A stretch of 64,000 nt of DNA from Isoetes taiwanensis (taxonomy: Eukaryota; Streptophyta; Lycopodiopsida; Isoetales; Isoetaceae): positions 9,646,777 through 9,710,776 of the forward strand of contig JAJEKV010000044.1 in the NCBI GenBank assembly GCA_021234155.1, read 5' to 3'. A program made the translations under genes and the position numbers. This document shows, piece by piece, positions 10,926-22,650 of this stretch. The notes beneath the pieces were generated by a model. That model made no database searches, was not told where the DNA came from, and saw only the letters and a list, made by a program, of their open reading frames with translations. The number at the start of each line of letters is the position of its first letter. Positions within the stretch are counted from its first letter, which is position 1.

Positions 10926-11183
10926 AAATTGAACTTTTTAGTTGTGGTTGTTTATGGGAGATGTATTTTGGTTCAAAAAAACAAAAGTAAAAAAAAAAAA
11001 ACAGGCAACTTCAAAAATAGCACATAAACCATTAAATAGATCCAAAATATCAAGTACTTGATATCTATTTATTATAATCCAAGATAAAAAAAACCCATAA
11101 ACAAGCTTAATTTTTTATATCAATTTATTATAATCCAAGATAAAAAAAGACCCATAAACAACCACAACTAAAAAGTTTAATTT
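10926..11183. mobile_element. MITE-like element with 33-bp terminal inverted repeats
   Basis: The 33 bases at 10926-10958 (ending GTTGTGGTTGTTTATGGG) are the reverse complement of 11151-11183 with a single mismatch. Between them is AT-rich DNA with a tandemly repeated segment (TTTATTATAATCCAAGATAA, about 11067 and 11124) and a third partial arm near 11089. Total length is about 258 bp with no coding capacity. No convincing target-site duplication was seen because the flanks are A/T runs. Confidence 0.6.
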
Positions 11184-11189
11184 TTTTTT

Positions 11190-12215
11190 TTATCTTTTTA
11201 TGCTCCCCATTGTTCACGCGGTTCTCAAGTTAAACTTAGTTAATCCAATGTTTCGCACCAGAAAGTGAGCTACTTTTTTGGCAATTTCCTCTTCATCTAC
11301 AATTTCGTAGAGAAGCCCTCCCACGAGATTCCCTACAAAAATTCATGAATGGTATCAAGTAACAAATTGCGCAAATTTTACCGCATAGACCTCTTCGTCA
11401 TATGTTGTTCAAATCTTTAGGAGACTAGATTAACAATCCACGTATTTATTTATCTATATCGTTTTTGTAAAGGATTCATGCCATATAAAATAAGGTAAAC
11501 ATTGTTTCCTTGAGCAAGGCAACCAAAATTTGTCAGGAAGAGCTTTGTCAATAGAAAGATACCATATAAGATGGATTCATAGGGGGAAAAACTGATTTGG
11601 ACACCAGAAAAGGTCCCGATAGAAACGCAAGAAGGCAGATCGAAGATCGTTCCAGAAGTTCATGGCCGCGGTTGTCCTCATTTCCACGATTTGGCCGTGA
11701 TGGTTATATTGGGATTTTCTCTAGTGGTTTAGATTAGGGGCAAGCGGGGCCATGGCTTTTCTGCACTTAAATTCCTTCCACCGCCAACTCGAATTGGACC
11801 CCGGGAATTTAGCCTCAGATCGGGTTTTACTTACACTTGCATTCTTTTGATCCAAGGCGGCACACAAGAAGCTTCAGATCCGTGACACACAGAATCTTCG
11901 TGATCAGACACACCGCATAATCTTCCAACGCATAGTAAATGCAGGAAAGAGGTAGTAAGCTACTTTGTCCTCAGGGCAAAATGGAAACCGACGATGTACC
12001 AAGGCCAATCTATAAGACAGAGGTCGACGGAGGTAAGAGTCAAGAGTCTGACGAGCCTTTTGGCCTGAGTAACATCCACCTCATGGTGTGGGCTCACTGA
12101 GTCATGCGCTACTAAAAAAATATTGTTGTGGTGGTTTATGGTGTTGTAATGCAGTATAGCTTCCTTCTAAAATCCTTTCTGTATGTGGGGCTTCTAACCC
12201 TGACAAAGAATAAGT
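11190..12215. other. Stretch without recognisable gene
   Basis: AT-rich at first and more balanced after about 11,600. No domain motif, splice-bounded open frame or RNA gene was recognised on either strand. Confidence 0.45.
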
Positions 12216-12224
12216 TTGTTGCGC

Positions 12225-12296
12225 CTCTTTCCGGCCATAGGCCGATTGGTCTCAATGGACAATAAAAATCATTCTTTCTTTCTTTCTTTTTTATTT
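12225..12296 (+). repeat. LINE/SINE 3' end with (TTCT)n tail
   Basis: CCGGCCATAGGCCGATTGGT then CTCAATGGACAATAAAAATC is followed by a TTCT-type simple tail. The same arrangement, ATTGGTCTGATGGGCGATAAA followed by a TTCTA-type tail, occurs on the minus strand at 13.08-13.02 kb. That suggests a shared 3' end recognised by one family of reverse transcriptase. Confidence 0.55.
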
Positions 12297-12479
12297 TTTA
12301 TTTCTAACCACAATTAACAACCTCCCATAAATAACAATAACAATAAAAAAAATCTAAACAAAAGGGGAATATATTTAAGGATACAATTTGGTTCACTAGC
12401 TACGTCTATGAATATAGATGTATAGATGGCTAAAACAATTATTTTCAGATGTAAAGTGGCTATTTGATTACAATATCAC

Positions 12480-12625
12480 ATACGGTCAGTTTGCTATGGT
12501 TTTCGTATGATTGTGGTGTTGTATTTCTATGAGGGTATGCTAGTAGTATTTATAGAGCGCGCTTTGTATTTCTAGTTAGCTTTCCCTTCTAACCTTTGGT
12601 TTGGACATGCATATCTATGCCCATG
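12480..12625. repeat. Direct repeat, copy 1 of a pair
   Basis: The segment with GTATGATTGTGGTGTTGTATT, TAGAGCGCG and GCTAGTT-like words has a diverged partner in the same orientation at about 13,318-13,450. The pair brackets roughly 700 bp holding short tandem repeats and a LINE 3' end. Confidence 0.6.
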
Positions 12626-12659
12626 CATGCGTAGCACCTTCTCTGACAGTCAATGCATG

Positions 12660-12830
12660 CATATATCACTTCTCATCCCGTCAATCTCAGGTTTCCATCC
12701 ACATGCTCTTGCATGTGAGACCGCTTTACATCCAGTGAATCTCAAGTTTACATTAACATGCTTTTGCATGCAGAGGCCCTTCTAGCCAGCCAATCTCACT
12801 CTTCCATTCACATGCATTTGTGATCCCTTC
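12660..12830. repeat. Three-copy tandem repeat, about 55-bp unit
   Basis: The unit is like TCAATCTCAGGTTTCCAT, then CACATGCTCTTGCATG. Copies start at about 12,681, 12,736 and 12,790 and are moderately diverged. ATGCAT-rich sequence also surrounds the array. Confidence 0.75.
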
Positions 12831-13012
12831 GTTCTATGTTACTCCTTTCTTTTTATCGCCCTCCTTTTGGACTGTTCATGACCTGGCTATAGGCAGCATA
12901 CAGAAGAAAAAGGCATGAATTTGAGTAAATTGCATAGGGTTTTTTGGATTTCTATGATCAATCATGTAGTCAAGGCATTTGATTACTTTCTTTTGCAGCC
13001 ACATAGGTCTCT

Positions 13013-13155
13013 TCACATGAGAATAGAATAGAATAGAATAGTTTTTATCGCCCATCAGACCAATCGCGGGCTTATGGGACCTGTATGAGCGCAAGAAACT
13101 TATTATCGCCCCGTGTTAAAAACCCTCACTCAAGGGTTTTCGAGGGAAAAACCGT
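13013..13155 (-). repeat. LINE 3' end relic with (TTCTA)n tail
   Basis: On the minus strand, ATTGGTCTGATGGGCGATAA leads into a run of CTATT units (13,041-13,013). Upstream of it is GTTTTTCCCTCGAAAACCC (13,153-13,132). That word also occurs near the 3' side of the minus-strand LINE at 46.1 and, with a change, 46.4 kb, linking these relics to one family. Confidence 0.55.
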
Positions 13156-13317
13156 GGCAAGCTTTACATTTGCTCTAGCATCAAAAAGCACCTAGGGTTT
13201 GCAAAACCGTGTGCAATCTCTTATGTTCCCTTTTCTCCAAGGTAATCAACTTCTCTTTGTTTTGAGGTTCTTGGCATGTTTACTTGCTCTTGAATTCGGC
13301 AGGTGGTCAATGGATTC

Positions 13318-13450
13318 GTATTATTATGTTATTGCATATGATTGTGTTATTGTATTTGTGTGAGAGTATGCCAGTGGTACTTTTAGAGCGCGTGGATTAT
13401 TGCTAGTTAATTTGCACTCAAAACCTATGGCTTTGGCATGCACATGTGCA
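13318..13450. repeat. Direct repeat, copy 2 of a pair
   Basis: Diverged partner of 12,480-12,625, sharing ATGATTGTG.T.TTGTATTT, TAGAGCGCG and TGGCTTTGGCATGCA-like words. It runs into an ATGCA-rich stretch to about 13,515. Confidence 0.6.
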
Positions 13451-13599
13451 TGCATTACATGCACACAATGTATGCACATGGTCCATGCATACCATGCATA
13501 CATGCAATGCATCAACGTTAAGCCCCTCTCTTACTTAACACCGTGCAAGGCAGATGGTTGCTTAGACTGTAATTTATCTTGTATAAACTAGTATCAATT

Positions 13600-15500
13600 T
13601 TTATTTTTATTTTTTTTGAAAGTAAGAGTTGTTTTTTCCATTAATTAATAAAAGCCATACATATGTCTGCTAATGAAAGCAGATCCATGAAGATAATTAA
13701 AACCAGCAACATTAGTCACAACTTAAGCCAAGTAAGTCAGAATTCAATTATGACAATGTAGATGTTCGTAATTGAACACCGAAGTCCAAATTTAAAAGCA
13801 AAGGCTCTCATGTAGCAAAGATATATATCCAAAGTTAAGCAAGGTACTCTTATGCCTCCTTTGTAAAAGATGAAACCTGTGATTTGCATAAGATAAAGTA
13901 TGTATGAATTTAATTCCAGCCACACGTTTCCATAACTTCTGCATAAACAAAATTGGCAACCAAGTACTGAAGCAAAAAGTTAAACAAGAGGAAGATTTGA
14001 TTTTGAGCATAAGCACTTAGTCGACATGTGAAGTCGGGAAGTCCATTTCATGGAAATAAAAGAGATGGCTGTGGCCGACAGTAGATCAACCCATAATTTG
14101 GTCAAATATGGAATTGTAGACCCAATAAACCTCCTCATTGCCTGCAAACTTGTAATCAAGTATGTTCTCAACCATTCTCCCATAAGTAAATAGTGAATGC
14201 CATCTTTTCCCATCTAATAATAAGTGTACCATAAAGATCAACATCTTGTGAGAATAATATTAAGTTTCTAAGTACTCCACTGAGCCGCCTGTCGCTTAGG
14301 GAATAGTGGTATATAAAGAGTGAAGGAAATCGCTAAAGAGCATCTCGCATCACTTCTCTCCTCAAGTAATAAATCTTTTTGCCCAAGGACTTTTCATCAT
14401 TGCTTGTTCTCACTCTGCCAATTTGATTTCATCTCACTGCTGCACCGTGCCCCGAGGTCAGATATTAGGAACACACATGTGCTATTGTTGTATAATGCTG
14501 TTTCATGATAAGTCAAAACAAAGTATAAACTTGTTCCCCTCACTTTCCCCGAGAACCTGCATATCTCTATTCAAATTGTCAAAAAGTATTAGAATGGATA
14601 AATATTAAGGTGGGAAATAAAGAGATTGAAACACCATTAAAAGTACCAATCGATCCCATTTCCCACATAGCTGTTCCAAATTTGTTTTTGTGTGCGCTAC
14701 AAATCCTTCTAGATCTTACCTGAAGTTCATCTTAACTGCAAGATAGAAACATTCTTTCTTTACCATGCACACAATCCTATTTCTTGCTTTCCGATATCTC
14801 CAAAGGGCAAAGGGAAATTACAATAGTGTTAACAAAAGGCATCATTATTTTGAATACATTCGCTAAATTTCGGACAGCAATCACGTAAGTATTCACTAAA
14901 ATGATTGTAGAACCATGTCCGTAATTGAGCAATTTGTTTAGGCACCTAAAAAATATGTCGCAAGGTTTCCTCCCCGTGGAGCAATCGATCGATGTCGGAG
15001 GAATATTCAAATTGTCCGAGAAAGAGAGACAAGATTTTAGACTTTACAAGATAATCAACCAAATAAAGAAATTTACCTCGAGGGGTTTAAGAATTCCATA
15101 TGTTCATAACAAACTTTGCATTCATCCTCCTCGTGATGGACCATTTGTATTTAGCTTTGACATGAGTATCCCTAGTTTAGAATGGCATATACTCGAAGCT
15201 CTTTATATTTTGTTGCCATTAATCTTCCAAGTGAGGCCATTATCACAAATACTAGATTAGTAGTAAAGTGCCTCAGGTATTCTTAAATGAAGGAAAAATT
15301 GTTTTATCACTGAGGTACCAGTGACCAACCTCCTAAGATTGGTCCAGAAATAATATGACCATCTCTATATAAGTCTTTTTGATTTGAATAATACCATGAT
15401 GAATTGCTTAAATGGGGAGGTCTCACATTGTTTCCAATCAATACTACTCTTTTAAATCAAGCTTTGCAAAAGAAGGCTTCTGCTTAAACTTGGGCCGGCC
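13600..15500. other. Stretch without recognisable gene
   Basis: Short open frames on both strands (for example minus 14,213-13,980 and plus 14,925-15,260) show no family signature. The second could be unrecognisable 5' material of the LINE that follows, but nothing in it proves this. Confidence 0.4.
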
Positions 15501-15505
15501 AAGAA

Positions 15506-17000
15506 GGGGTCGCACTCCACCCTACAAAGCTAAAAGATAAGCATGACCCTTCTAATTATCGCATGATCATGGTAAGTTCCATATTTTCAAAGCTCTTAAC
15601 GCCTTTAACAGAAGTGCTTGATATCATGGGCGTAACATACCGGGTGTACGCAGCCGTAGGATCTGCTAAAGCCACCCATGCCATTCTACAATAGACCATA
15701 TTTTCACATTGCGCATGCTTATTGAACATAGTCAAGTTTGCAAACAAGACTTCTATATATGCTTTGTGGATTTTAATTTCCTGGCTTGATACGATCACGC
15801 TGAAGCTTTTGGTACGCTATGTGCACTCGGGGTTCCACAAGATCTTCAAAATGCGCTTTTATCTGCCTCTATGAAAGGGTTTTGCTAAATTTCCAAAGAT
15901 CGTACTCAAATCACTAGCAATATTGGAGTTCGTCAGTATTGCCCTTTATCTCCTACACTCTTGGCTTGTACATTGATCAATTGGAAGAATGGCTTGATAA
16001 TCATGTATGCGGGAGGTCCACACATTCTTAAGTACACTATATATGTTTCTACTCAAGTACATAACACAAGCAAGAGGCAGCTAAGAACATTTACATACTC
16101 CGCGATGCTTTGTGAGAACACAGTTCACAAGTGTTAATCCCCAAAAGACTAAGCTTTTGGTAGTTCAATCTTCGCCACAATGTTCCTCTATGCACTATGA
16201 TAGTCACAAATTGAAGTTGTATAGCTACAAGTATCTTGGTGTAGAATTTCGTAAGAACACACTTGGGAACATTGTATTACCAAGCCGGTGGTCAGCCGGA
16301 TGGAGAGCACTCTTATGCAATGCAAACAATTGTTTTCAAGCAAGCAGAAATTCACATATGATTACTACAAAAACTCCACTTCTTGTTTCGTGCTTTGGTA
16401 GAGCCCTCGCTTACCTATGGTTCCTAAGTGTTGCCATTAGTGCTAGTGCTTGGGGAGAGCTCGAGTGTGCAAAGTCCTTCTCACTTACGTTTCTGAAAGT
16501 TAAAACAATGTAAAGGTTCTCTATGCTATTCTTTTGATACAGGATGTGTTTTTGGCCTCTTCAACATTCTCGCCATGAAGCGCCATCTCCACTATATCTC
16601 GCAAGGTGCACCATATGGATGTGATGTTAGGTATCCCGTTTGCACTTTTGCCATGGTCAATCTCACTGCTTGAAACGATGTTGGAAAGAGCATTGCACTA
16701 CATGGTTTGCCCGGCGGTCGCGGGTAACCGTGAGCAACGGCTCCCGACGTTTGCTGGCTTCCGATCCCGTAGCTTTTGCAACAATATCTCAATGGTCGCT
16801 TTTCTCAAAAGATATGGGACGCTAGCCATTTTGGCCCAAGTGAAAATCGGGTCATTATCGAAGTGCAAATACATGTATCCTTAACCTTGGCACCCGGCCC
16901 TAAGTTTATTTGTTGCTTCATTGTCCAGAACAAGCTTGTAGCTATTGTATCAATTCAAGACGGTCCCACAGCTTCTATTCTATTCTATTCTATAAGTTTT
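15506..17000 (+). pseudogene. Decayed LINE reverse transcriptase, plus strand
   Basis: Reverse-transcriptase landmarks appear in order across frames: DPSNYRMIMVSSIFSKLL (about 15,550), YAFVDFNFLA (the Asp-A block, about 15,760), ISKDRTQITSNIGVRQYCPLS (about 15,890-15,950), then a broken counterpart of the YIDQLEEWL block (about 15,970). Next comes LYSYKYLGVEF with AGWRALL (16,218-16,315), the post-catalytic segment typical of these LINEs, and LLET..ERALHYM (about 16,670). It ends near a TTCTA simple repeat at about 16,976-16,993. The order matches one LINE in plus orientation with dozens of frameshifts and stops. The endonuclease was not identified. Confidence 0.68.
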
Positions 17001-17250
17001 GATGCCTCAAAGCAAGAATATGTCCATTGGGTACCCTAAATATAGTAGACCGTAAAAGATAAGAATAGTATGGCGTTGCGGATCCTTAACGATATCGATT
17101 ATCAAAGTAAAATTCTCGCATTTCAAATATTCCGTGCCTTTATCATGTTATGTTACAAGAGGAGAGTGTGTTAGTACTAGGATGAAGAATGTTGAAAAGC
17201 AGAGTCAGTGAAGACAACAATGCTTACCGCATGGATGACCCTCGATAAGA

Positions 17251-17406
17251 GCACTTCACTTGGTTCCCAGCGCATCACCCTTTCCGCTACGCGCTTCACT
17301 TCTTTGTTTCCGTGTGCCTCTTCAATAAAGCACAGGGCGGCTCACTTGGTTCCCCGCAGCGCACTAATTCCTCTTTTGCTTACGCTTTCAATAAAGCATT
17401 AGGGCG
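17251..17406. repeat. Two-copy tandem duplication with AATAAAGCA at each unit end
   Basis: TTCACTTGGTTCCC...CAATAAAGCACAGGGCG is followed by CTCACTTGGTTCCCC...CAATAAAGCATTAGGGCG. The copies are diverged, with a unit of about 75-88 bp. Confidence 0.7.
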
Positions 17407-17502
17407 CCTTTTGATTCTCTATGCATTTTCACTAAATAGCAAACGCTTCGATCAATTCCTCTAATGGCAGATCCTGAATCGACAATGACCTCCAGGTTAG
17501 CA

Positions 17503-17625
17503 GCTATTTTGTTTGAGTATGTTAATTCTAAACAATTAAAGATTTTGAAGGGTAGATATTCACTATTTTGTTTGAATATATTAGTTCTCAACTATTAAAT
17601 GTCTAAAAGGGTACATATAGCAGAT
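17503..17625. repeat. Two-copy tandem duplication, about 62-bp unit
   Basis: CTATTTTGTTTGAGTATGTT...AAGGGTA and CTATTTTGTTTGAATATATT...AAGGGTACATA lie head to tail with about 80 percent identity by eye. Confidence 0.75.
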
Positions 17626-17629
17626 AGTT

Positions 17630-19380
17630 AGTAAGAATCCATAATCTAGTTAGAGATTAAATGCCTTCTGTTTTTGTGCGTGTCAAATTAGGTTTAGAGC
17701 AAATGGCTAAATACATTTCAACGGTAGGTACTCTCATATTTTTTAATAGAATAGGTCACAAATGCATTTACCTCAGAAATGGCACGACCGCTTCATTTTA
17801 AAATGGCTGGTGCAAATCTTTCTTTCTGGTCTTTTGAGCTCTTTATCTCAATATTCAATACCAAGTATTTACTAAGTGTATGTCATCGAGGGTTGCATAT
17901 CTTTAACAAGTGTACGTCATTAAGTTTTATAGGAAAAGGACTCGTATAACCTTTCTCCAAAGTAGCGGTTGTCGCCGTGAGACGGAATTGCATAGAGGCC
18001 ACCACAGGCGTGTGAACATTACATTTAGCAATGTGGTCAAGCGGGAAGTCGATGAAGCCATCGTACCTCCTAAGCAAAAGGGCGCGCAGATAATGTTGTT
18101 GAAGCCGTGGGGACATTTATCGAATGGCCAAATGATGTGTGAGAATCTCGCGAAACCGCTTTCACATGTGGCATCCGAACGCCTCGAGCATCAAACCCCA
18201 ACTTGTCTACTAGTACCTCTACATGATCATCGACTCGGTCGACCGCTCCTCCTCGTCTGCATTAATAATAAGCAAAGACAGAGAATATGGTGAACCCGGT
18301 TAACACGGTGAGGTCACTAGTCAATAGAAGTTGCATCCATGGAAGATCGCTGACGACCGAATATATCGCAAGTTATCGACCGGTGAGTGCCTACCCACAC
18401 ATCCTTTCCATTGCATGTGCTGGGTGCTGCCCTCTTGCCCTGCTCCTTGCCCCTGTTCCTTGTAATGACCTCGAGGCTCTAAACATGTAGCTCTAAACTC
18501 TCTAACTTCACAAAGAAAAGAACATAAAATTGAAGACACTATAAGTGATCTTGTTTAAGGATGGGGCATTCTTGATTGCTTTAATTTGGTAACCATCTAT
18601 AAGGATCGAATGCATTCTTATTTGTGGGCTGCATCATGCAACAAAGAATGTAGATGTATTGATTAGATTTCACACAGAAAGTCAATTCTGTGATCATGAG
18701 CCCGTAGTTTTAGAGAGCACAAAGCAAAGAAGAAGGTCATATCGTGCATTACAAACTTAAATATCTAGAAGAGAAGCAAATTTCCAGTTGTATATTGATC
18801 TCAAGGGAAACGTAGATCTGCAACATAAGTTGGAGGTCAAAAGAGGTAGTCCCTGGAATGTTGAATTTGTTGGCCATGTGTTGGATCCATCCAAGCATTG
18901 TATCAGATAAAATGCAACCATATTCCTCTTCAATTTAATTGCTCTTACGCGTAACAAGAGCAAAGAGAATTATGATTTATTTGTGTTTTGAGATGAACAA
19001 GTAAATCTGCTTCTTGATAGTAGTTGAGGTGTCTTCCCTTAGAATATTTATAACTTGCTTTCCATTCGATTGCATCTAAGCCATCTTAGAGTGTCTCCTC
19101 CTTTCATCATCACCACCCCTCCCCTCCCTCGTGCCCATACTCCTCTTGGTTACCATGCCATCCTTTTTTTTACCTTCCACCCATTCGTCGTCATTACCAT
19201 TGCCGGGTTTGCATTTAGTTGTGGATATGCTCTATGGGCTCTATATATAGCACAATAATAGGGGTTTCTAGGGAGATTTGATATGGATGTAAAAATGACA
19301 ATTCCTAAAACCATAGACCATATATCCTTAAAACAATTGAATGGGTTGTTATAAAAAAAAACCATAGATTCAATAGAAAA
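17630..19380. other. Stretch without recognisable gene
   Basis: One open frame of 127 codons (17,910-18,293, plus) has no identifiable domain and an equally open shadow on the minus strand. A TGCCCT-type low-complexity patch lies at about 18,420-18,460. Confidence 0.4.
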
Positions 19381-19387
19381 TAATCAC

Positions 19388-19560
19388 ATTAGCTCACTGG
19401 GTATATAGGTTAAAGTAGTCTTATTAGGACACTGAGTTATTTTGGTAGAGGTTCGAGCCCTCGTACTTCATATTCTAAAATCTTAGGCAAAGACGTATAG
19501 AGGTTCGATATTCTCTCAAAACTTTAGGCGAATCGTATTTCATATCCAAAATCATAGACG
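19388..19560 (+). repeat. tRNA-derived SINE-like head
   Basis: TTAGCTCACTGGGTATA (19,389-19,405) is close to a pol III A box and tRNA D-arm. AGGTTCGAGCCCT (19,449-19,461) is a near-perfect B box with a T-arm-like stem. They are 60 bases apart, in SINE range. The acceptor stem is absent. Downstream are three imperfect units around TTAGGC.AA..CGTAT, including a second weaker B-box-like AGGTTCGATATTC (19,501). Confidence 0.55.
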
Positions 19561-20003
19561 CCTCCAATCATAAATGACCATAAGCGAAACGAGAGGTGCC
19601 TAGAGGCCCCAATATACAATCTGGGCCGTAGGATCGACAGAGCTGATGACTGTGGTAATCCAGGGTGCACCTCGCTTAGAATATGTGCACCTCGTTTAGG
19701 GGGCTCTCTAAGCTGGCTCTAGAGCTATTCTAGGAGGTGGTCCTTGGGCTAATGTGCTCCTGTGGTGGCACTCACACCTGGCTTGTGGTGATGGCTCTTG
19801 TGCAAGTTGTAGCATTCTATTTACTTATTGTGTGGTGGTCTTGTGTGCCTTTTGCAGCGGCCCTAGTGTGGGCAAGGGTGATACTCACTCTTAGATTGTC
19901 GTCATGCATTGTGTTGGTTATTGTTTTTGTCTTATGTCCCCTTCCACGTATGCAGTAGCAGCCCTTGAAGTTCCTGTGCATGTTCTTGGCTTGGAGACAC
20001 AAG

Positions 20004-20147
20004 CTTTTTCGCATGCTAGTGGGGCATCATCTAGTTGGGTTTTCATTTAGCAATAGCATAAATACGAATGTTGGAAAGAGATAATATATGGCTTGGCAAT
20101 ATGATTCTTTTTGTGCCATTATTGCTAGTGAATGTCATGGCTTGGCA
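20004..20147 (+). repeat. Dispersed repeat, inverted partner of 41.6-41.75 kb
   Basis: CATGCTAGTGGGGCATCATC through TGTGCCATTATTGCTAG matches the reverse complement of 41,586-41,747, including ATGTTGGAAAGAGAT. The two copies lie just outside the two ends of the large Ty3/gypsy element. Confidence 0.8.
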
Positions 20148-20298
20148 AATTAGGATAGCCAACATTGATGCTCAATAGCATAATTAAGCATAATCACATC
20201 ATATGTTATGGATCAGTCGGTAACAAGAGCTACAAGACCTTGAGCAACAAAGATGTAGAGTAGGCATACCAAAATCAAATTTGGACTATTGGCAACCA

Positions 20299-20410
20299 AC
20301 ATTTGATGCTTACAATCTAATACTATATTGTGCATGTGTCTATTCTATTCTATTCCTTTAAAGTGCTATATACATTTGATGCTTGCAATCTAATACTATA
20401 TGGTGCATGC
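20299..20410. repeat. Two-copy tandem duplication ending at the LTR boundary
   Basis: ACATTTGATGCTTACAATCT...GTGCATG at 20,299-20,336 recurs at 20,371-20,409. A TTCTA-type simple repeat lies between. The second copy abuts the proposed target-site duplication of the gypsy element. Confidence 0.8.
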
Positions 20411-20412
20411 AT

Positions 20413-21515
20413 TGTGACGCCCCTACTCCCTCTATGGTGCACTTACACCGTGACGTATTATTTTAGCATTCCCCGCCGCCTAAATCGGGTAGGCTAATTC
20501 CACTGACACTACTCCCAAAGTGGAATGAGCCACAAGGGAAGAGTGGATGTTGATGCAAATCCGCCTTCCTTCTCGCTCTAATCTATCTCGTGGAAGCGGA
20601 ATAAAGATGTATACATAATACAATATAACAATACAATCACCTCGGCGGGTACCATCATAAACATCGTGAGATTCAACAACATCACATGAATACTGAATAA
20701 AGAAAAGGGAAAACCTACCTGTGGCTCACACTCAAGGGGTATGGACCGACGGGGCTTGGGCTCCGCCAGTAAGTCATCAGCAGGCACCATGGCACTGGAT
20801 TTCACCGGGTACAAGAACATAGCTAGTAGTCCACTCCATCCGCCTCCCTGCACACTTTGCAGAGTAGGTTGAAAAGTATTGACCTCGACCAGAAGCCTAC
20901 TGTGTGCATAGCCAAAGGGGCTACTACCACTGGTTGCATCTCTCCGTACTCGATGAGGCAGAGGAGAGCTCACCTCCGTGAGACATCCATGCCCATCACA
21001 GTGGCTAGAGGGCCACGCCTATATTCCGACTTGAACCCAATGGAGAGTGACGATCACCCATGGGTGTCGAAGCTCATGCCTGCCCACACTCGATAAGCCA
21101 TAAGCCTAGCCCACATAGACCCCCCTGCAGGCATTACACACCGTGAGGGATCAATCCTGATGAGACAAGTTCCTCCTTGTCAAACGGCCTTAGTCCCGCC
21201 ACCCACAACTGTGCGGGTTCTCAGGCACGCGCCGCATGTAATTGGGGAACTAGTAGGCTATCTAGGATCATCTCGCTACACTGTGCTTTAGGCCTCTACC
21301 CCTTCCCAATACATGGAGGTCACAGAAAGGAAATAAAATATCATCACAGAACCTAAAATGAATAATAACATCTAATCTACCTACCTAAAACATCTAGAGT
21401 TAGGTTCCTTTGTTAGAGCCAGGATCTCTGGGACTTATAAGGCCTCTACTACTGAACTCTCATGCTAAACCAGCTTATTGCCTAGGCTAAAAGGCTGTGG
21501 TACAAATGTAATGAC
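20413..21515 (-). mobile_element. 3' LTR of the large Ty3/gypsy element
   Basis: This block of about 1.1 kb is repeated, in two pieces, at 32.87-33.05 kb and 39.59-40.51 kb. Shared words include CCCTACTCCC, GGGAAGAGTGGATGT, AAAACCTACCTGTGGCTC, GATGAGACAAGTTCCTCCTTG, TAGGCTATCTAGG and ATGGAGGTCACAGA. On the plus strand it starts TGTGACGCCCC at 20,413, preceded by TGCAT, the candidate target-site duplication. The coding domains to its right read on the minus strand, making this the 3' LTR. The inner boundary near 21,515 is approximate. Confidence 0.75.
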
Positions 21516-22650
21516 TAGTTACCCGTCCTTGGATTCCTGCCTCCGCATCCCTGAATGCATCCATGCCTCTCCTCGGGATCCTCACAAGATCACCGCTACT
21601 CGATGATCTCATAGCAAAGACGGTTGTGAGCCCCGGCAATGCTTAATTGGGGTCTTGGCTTCATTTAAAATGGCTCAAGAGAAAAAACCTAAAAGTAGAA
21701 AGGAAAGGAGCCTCTCAGGAAAACCCTTTCTAAAATGCAAAAGAGAAGAAAGGTTTAAGGTTTACTGGAAAGTTCTTTCTATAGAAAAACCCTAGGGTTA
21801 GGTTAGACATTGACCAAATGGAGTTTAGCTTATTTGGCAATGGGGTCCATGGGGTTAATAATTGTGTATGTTTATTTAACATGCAATAATATCTCGAGGT
21901 TGCCCCCCAGGTTGCAACTTTATTTCCTCAAGTACATGTCATTTTGTGATGATGTACGCAGACGTGGGCAAAGATAATATAATGCATTCCTCGATCATAT
22001 ATTATGGCCGAACGCCACATTCTCCCACCTTGACTTGATGCCGCCCTCAAAGATCACGCCTCCCCACCTTGCAGCTTCCCGTGATATCCCGGTGAATCAT
22101 GATCCAATATATATGTATAATTTTATAATCAATTACCTCAAGGTAATATTTTTTATTTATCGCGAATAATAATCCTTGTTACTTATTGTACTATGGGTGA
22201 GAGGCTCTTTCGCCCCTCTTACTTCATCATCTATTATTCACAAAATTTTACTTACATTATCAAGTAAACATAGTTCAAAATTTCCTAAATAATGCTCCTT
22301 ATCGCTTCCTCACAAATATGTTACGCATAAAATTATAGCAAGTTCAGAGGCGATCTCCTCGCCGGGCCAATCCTCTATTGGCCCGCAGGTTCAACACTAC
22401 GCCGCAAGATATTAATTAATATAAGGGTTGGTTGTTAGGAACTACCCATTAATTACAATTACATGAATGTAAGGCATGTTCTCAAGATAGAAGATTGGTG
22501 TTTCTTCCATCGCGGCCGTGAGACAAAGTGTCTATCATGCCTAGGATGCCTTTGGCGGAGTGTGATAGTGTCTTCATATTTTAAGTATGAAGGATAGGGT
22601 CTCCCCGTAGTAGGCATTGACCAAAGGTGCTTTCCCCATCAATGCATACC
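21515..22650. other. Gypsy internal DNA between integrase and 3' LTR
   Basis: No coding motif seen. It contains A-rich and AAACCCTAGGG-like sequence and is presumably the 3' untranslated part of the element on the minus strand. Confidence 0.45.

Noticed and set aside
17910-18293. 127-codon plus-strand frame
   Set aside because: No motif was recognised and the complementary strand is comparably open; it may be repeat-derived, but support is lacking.
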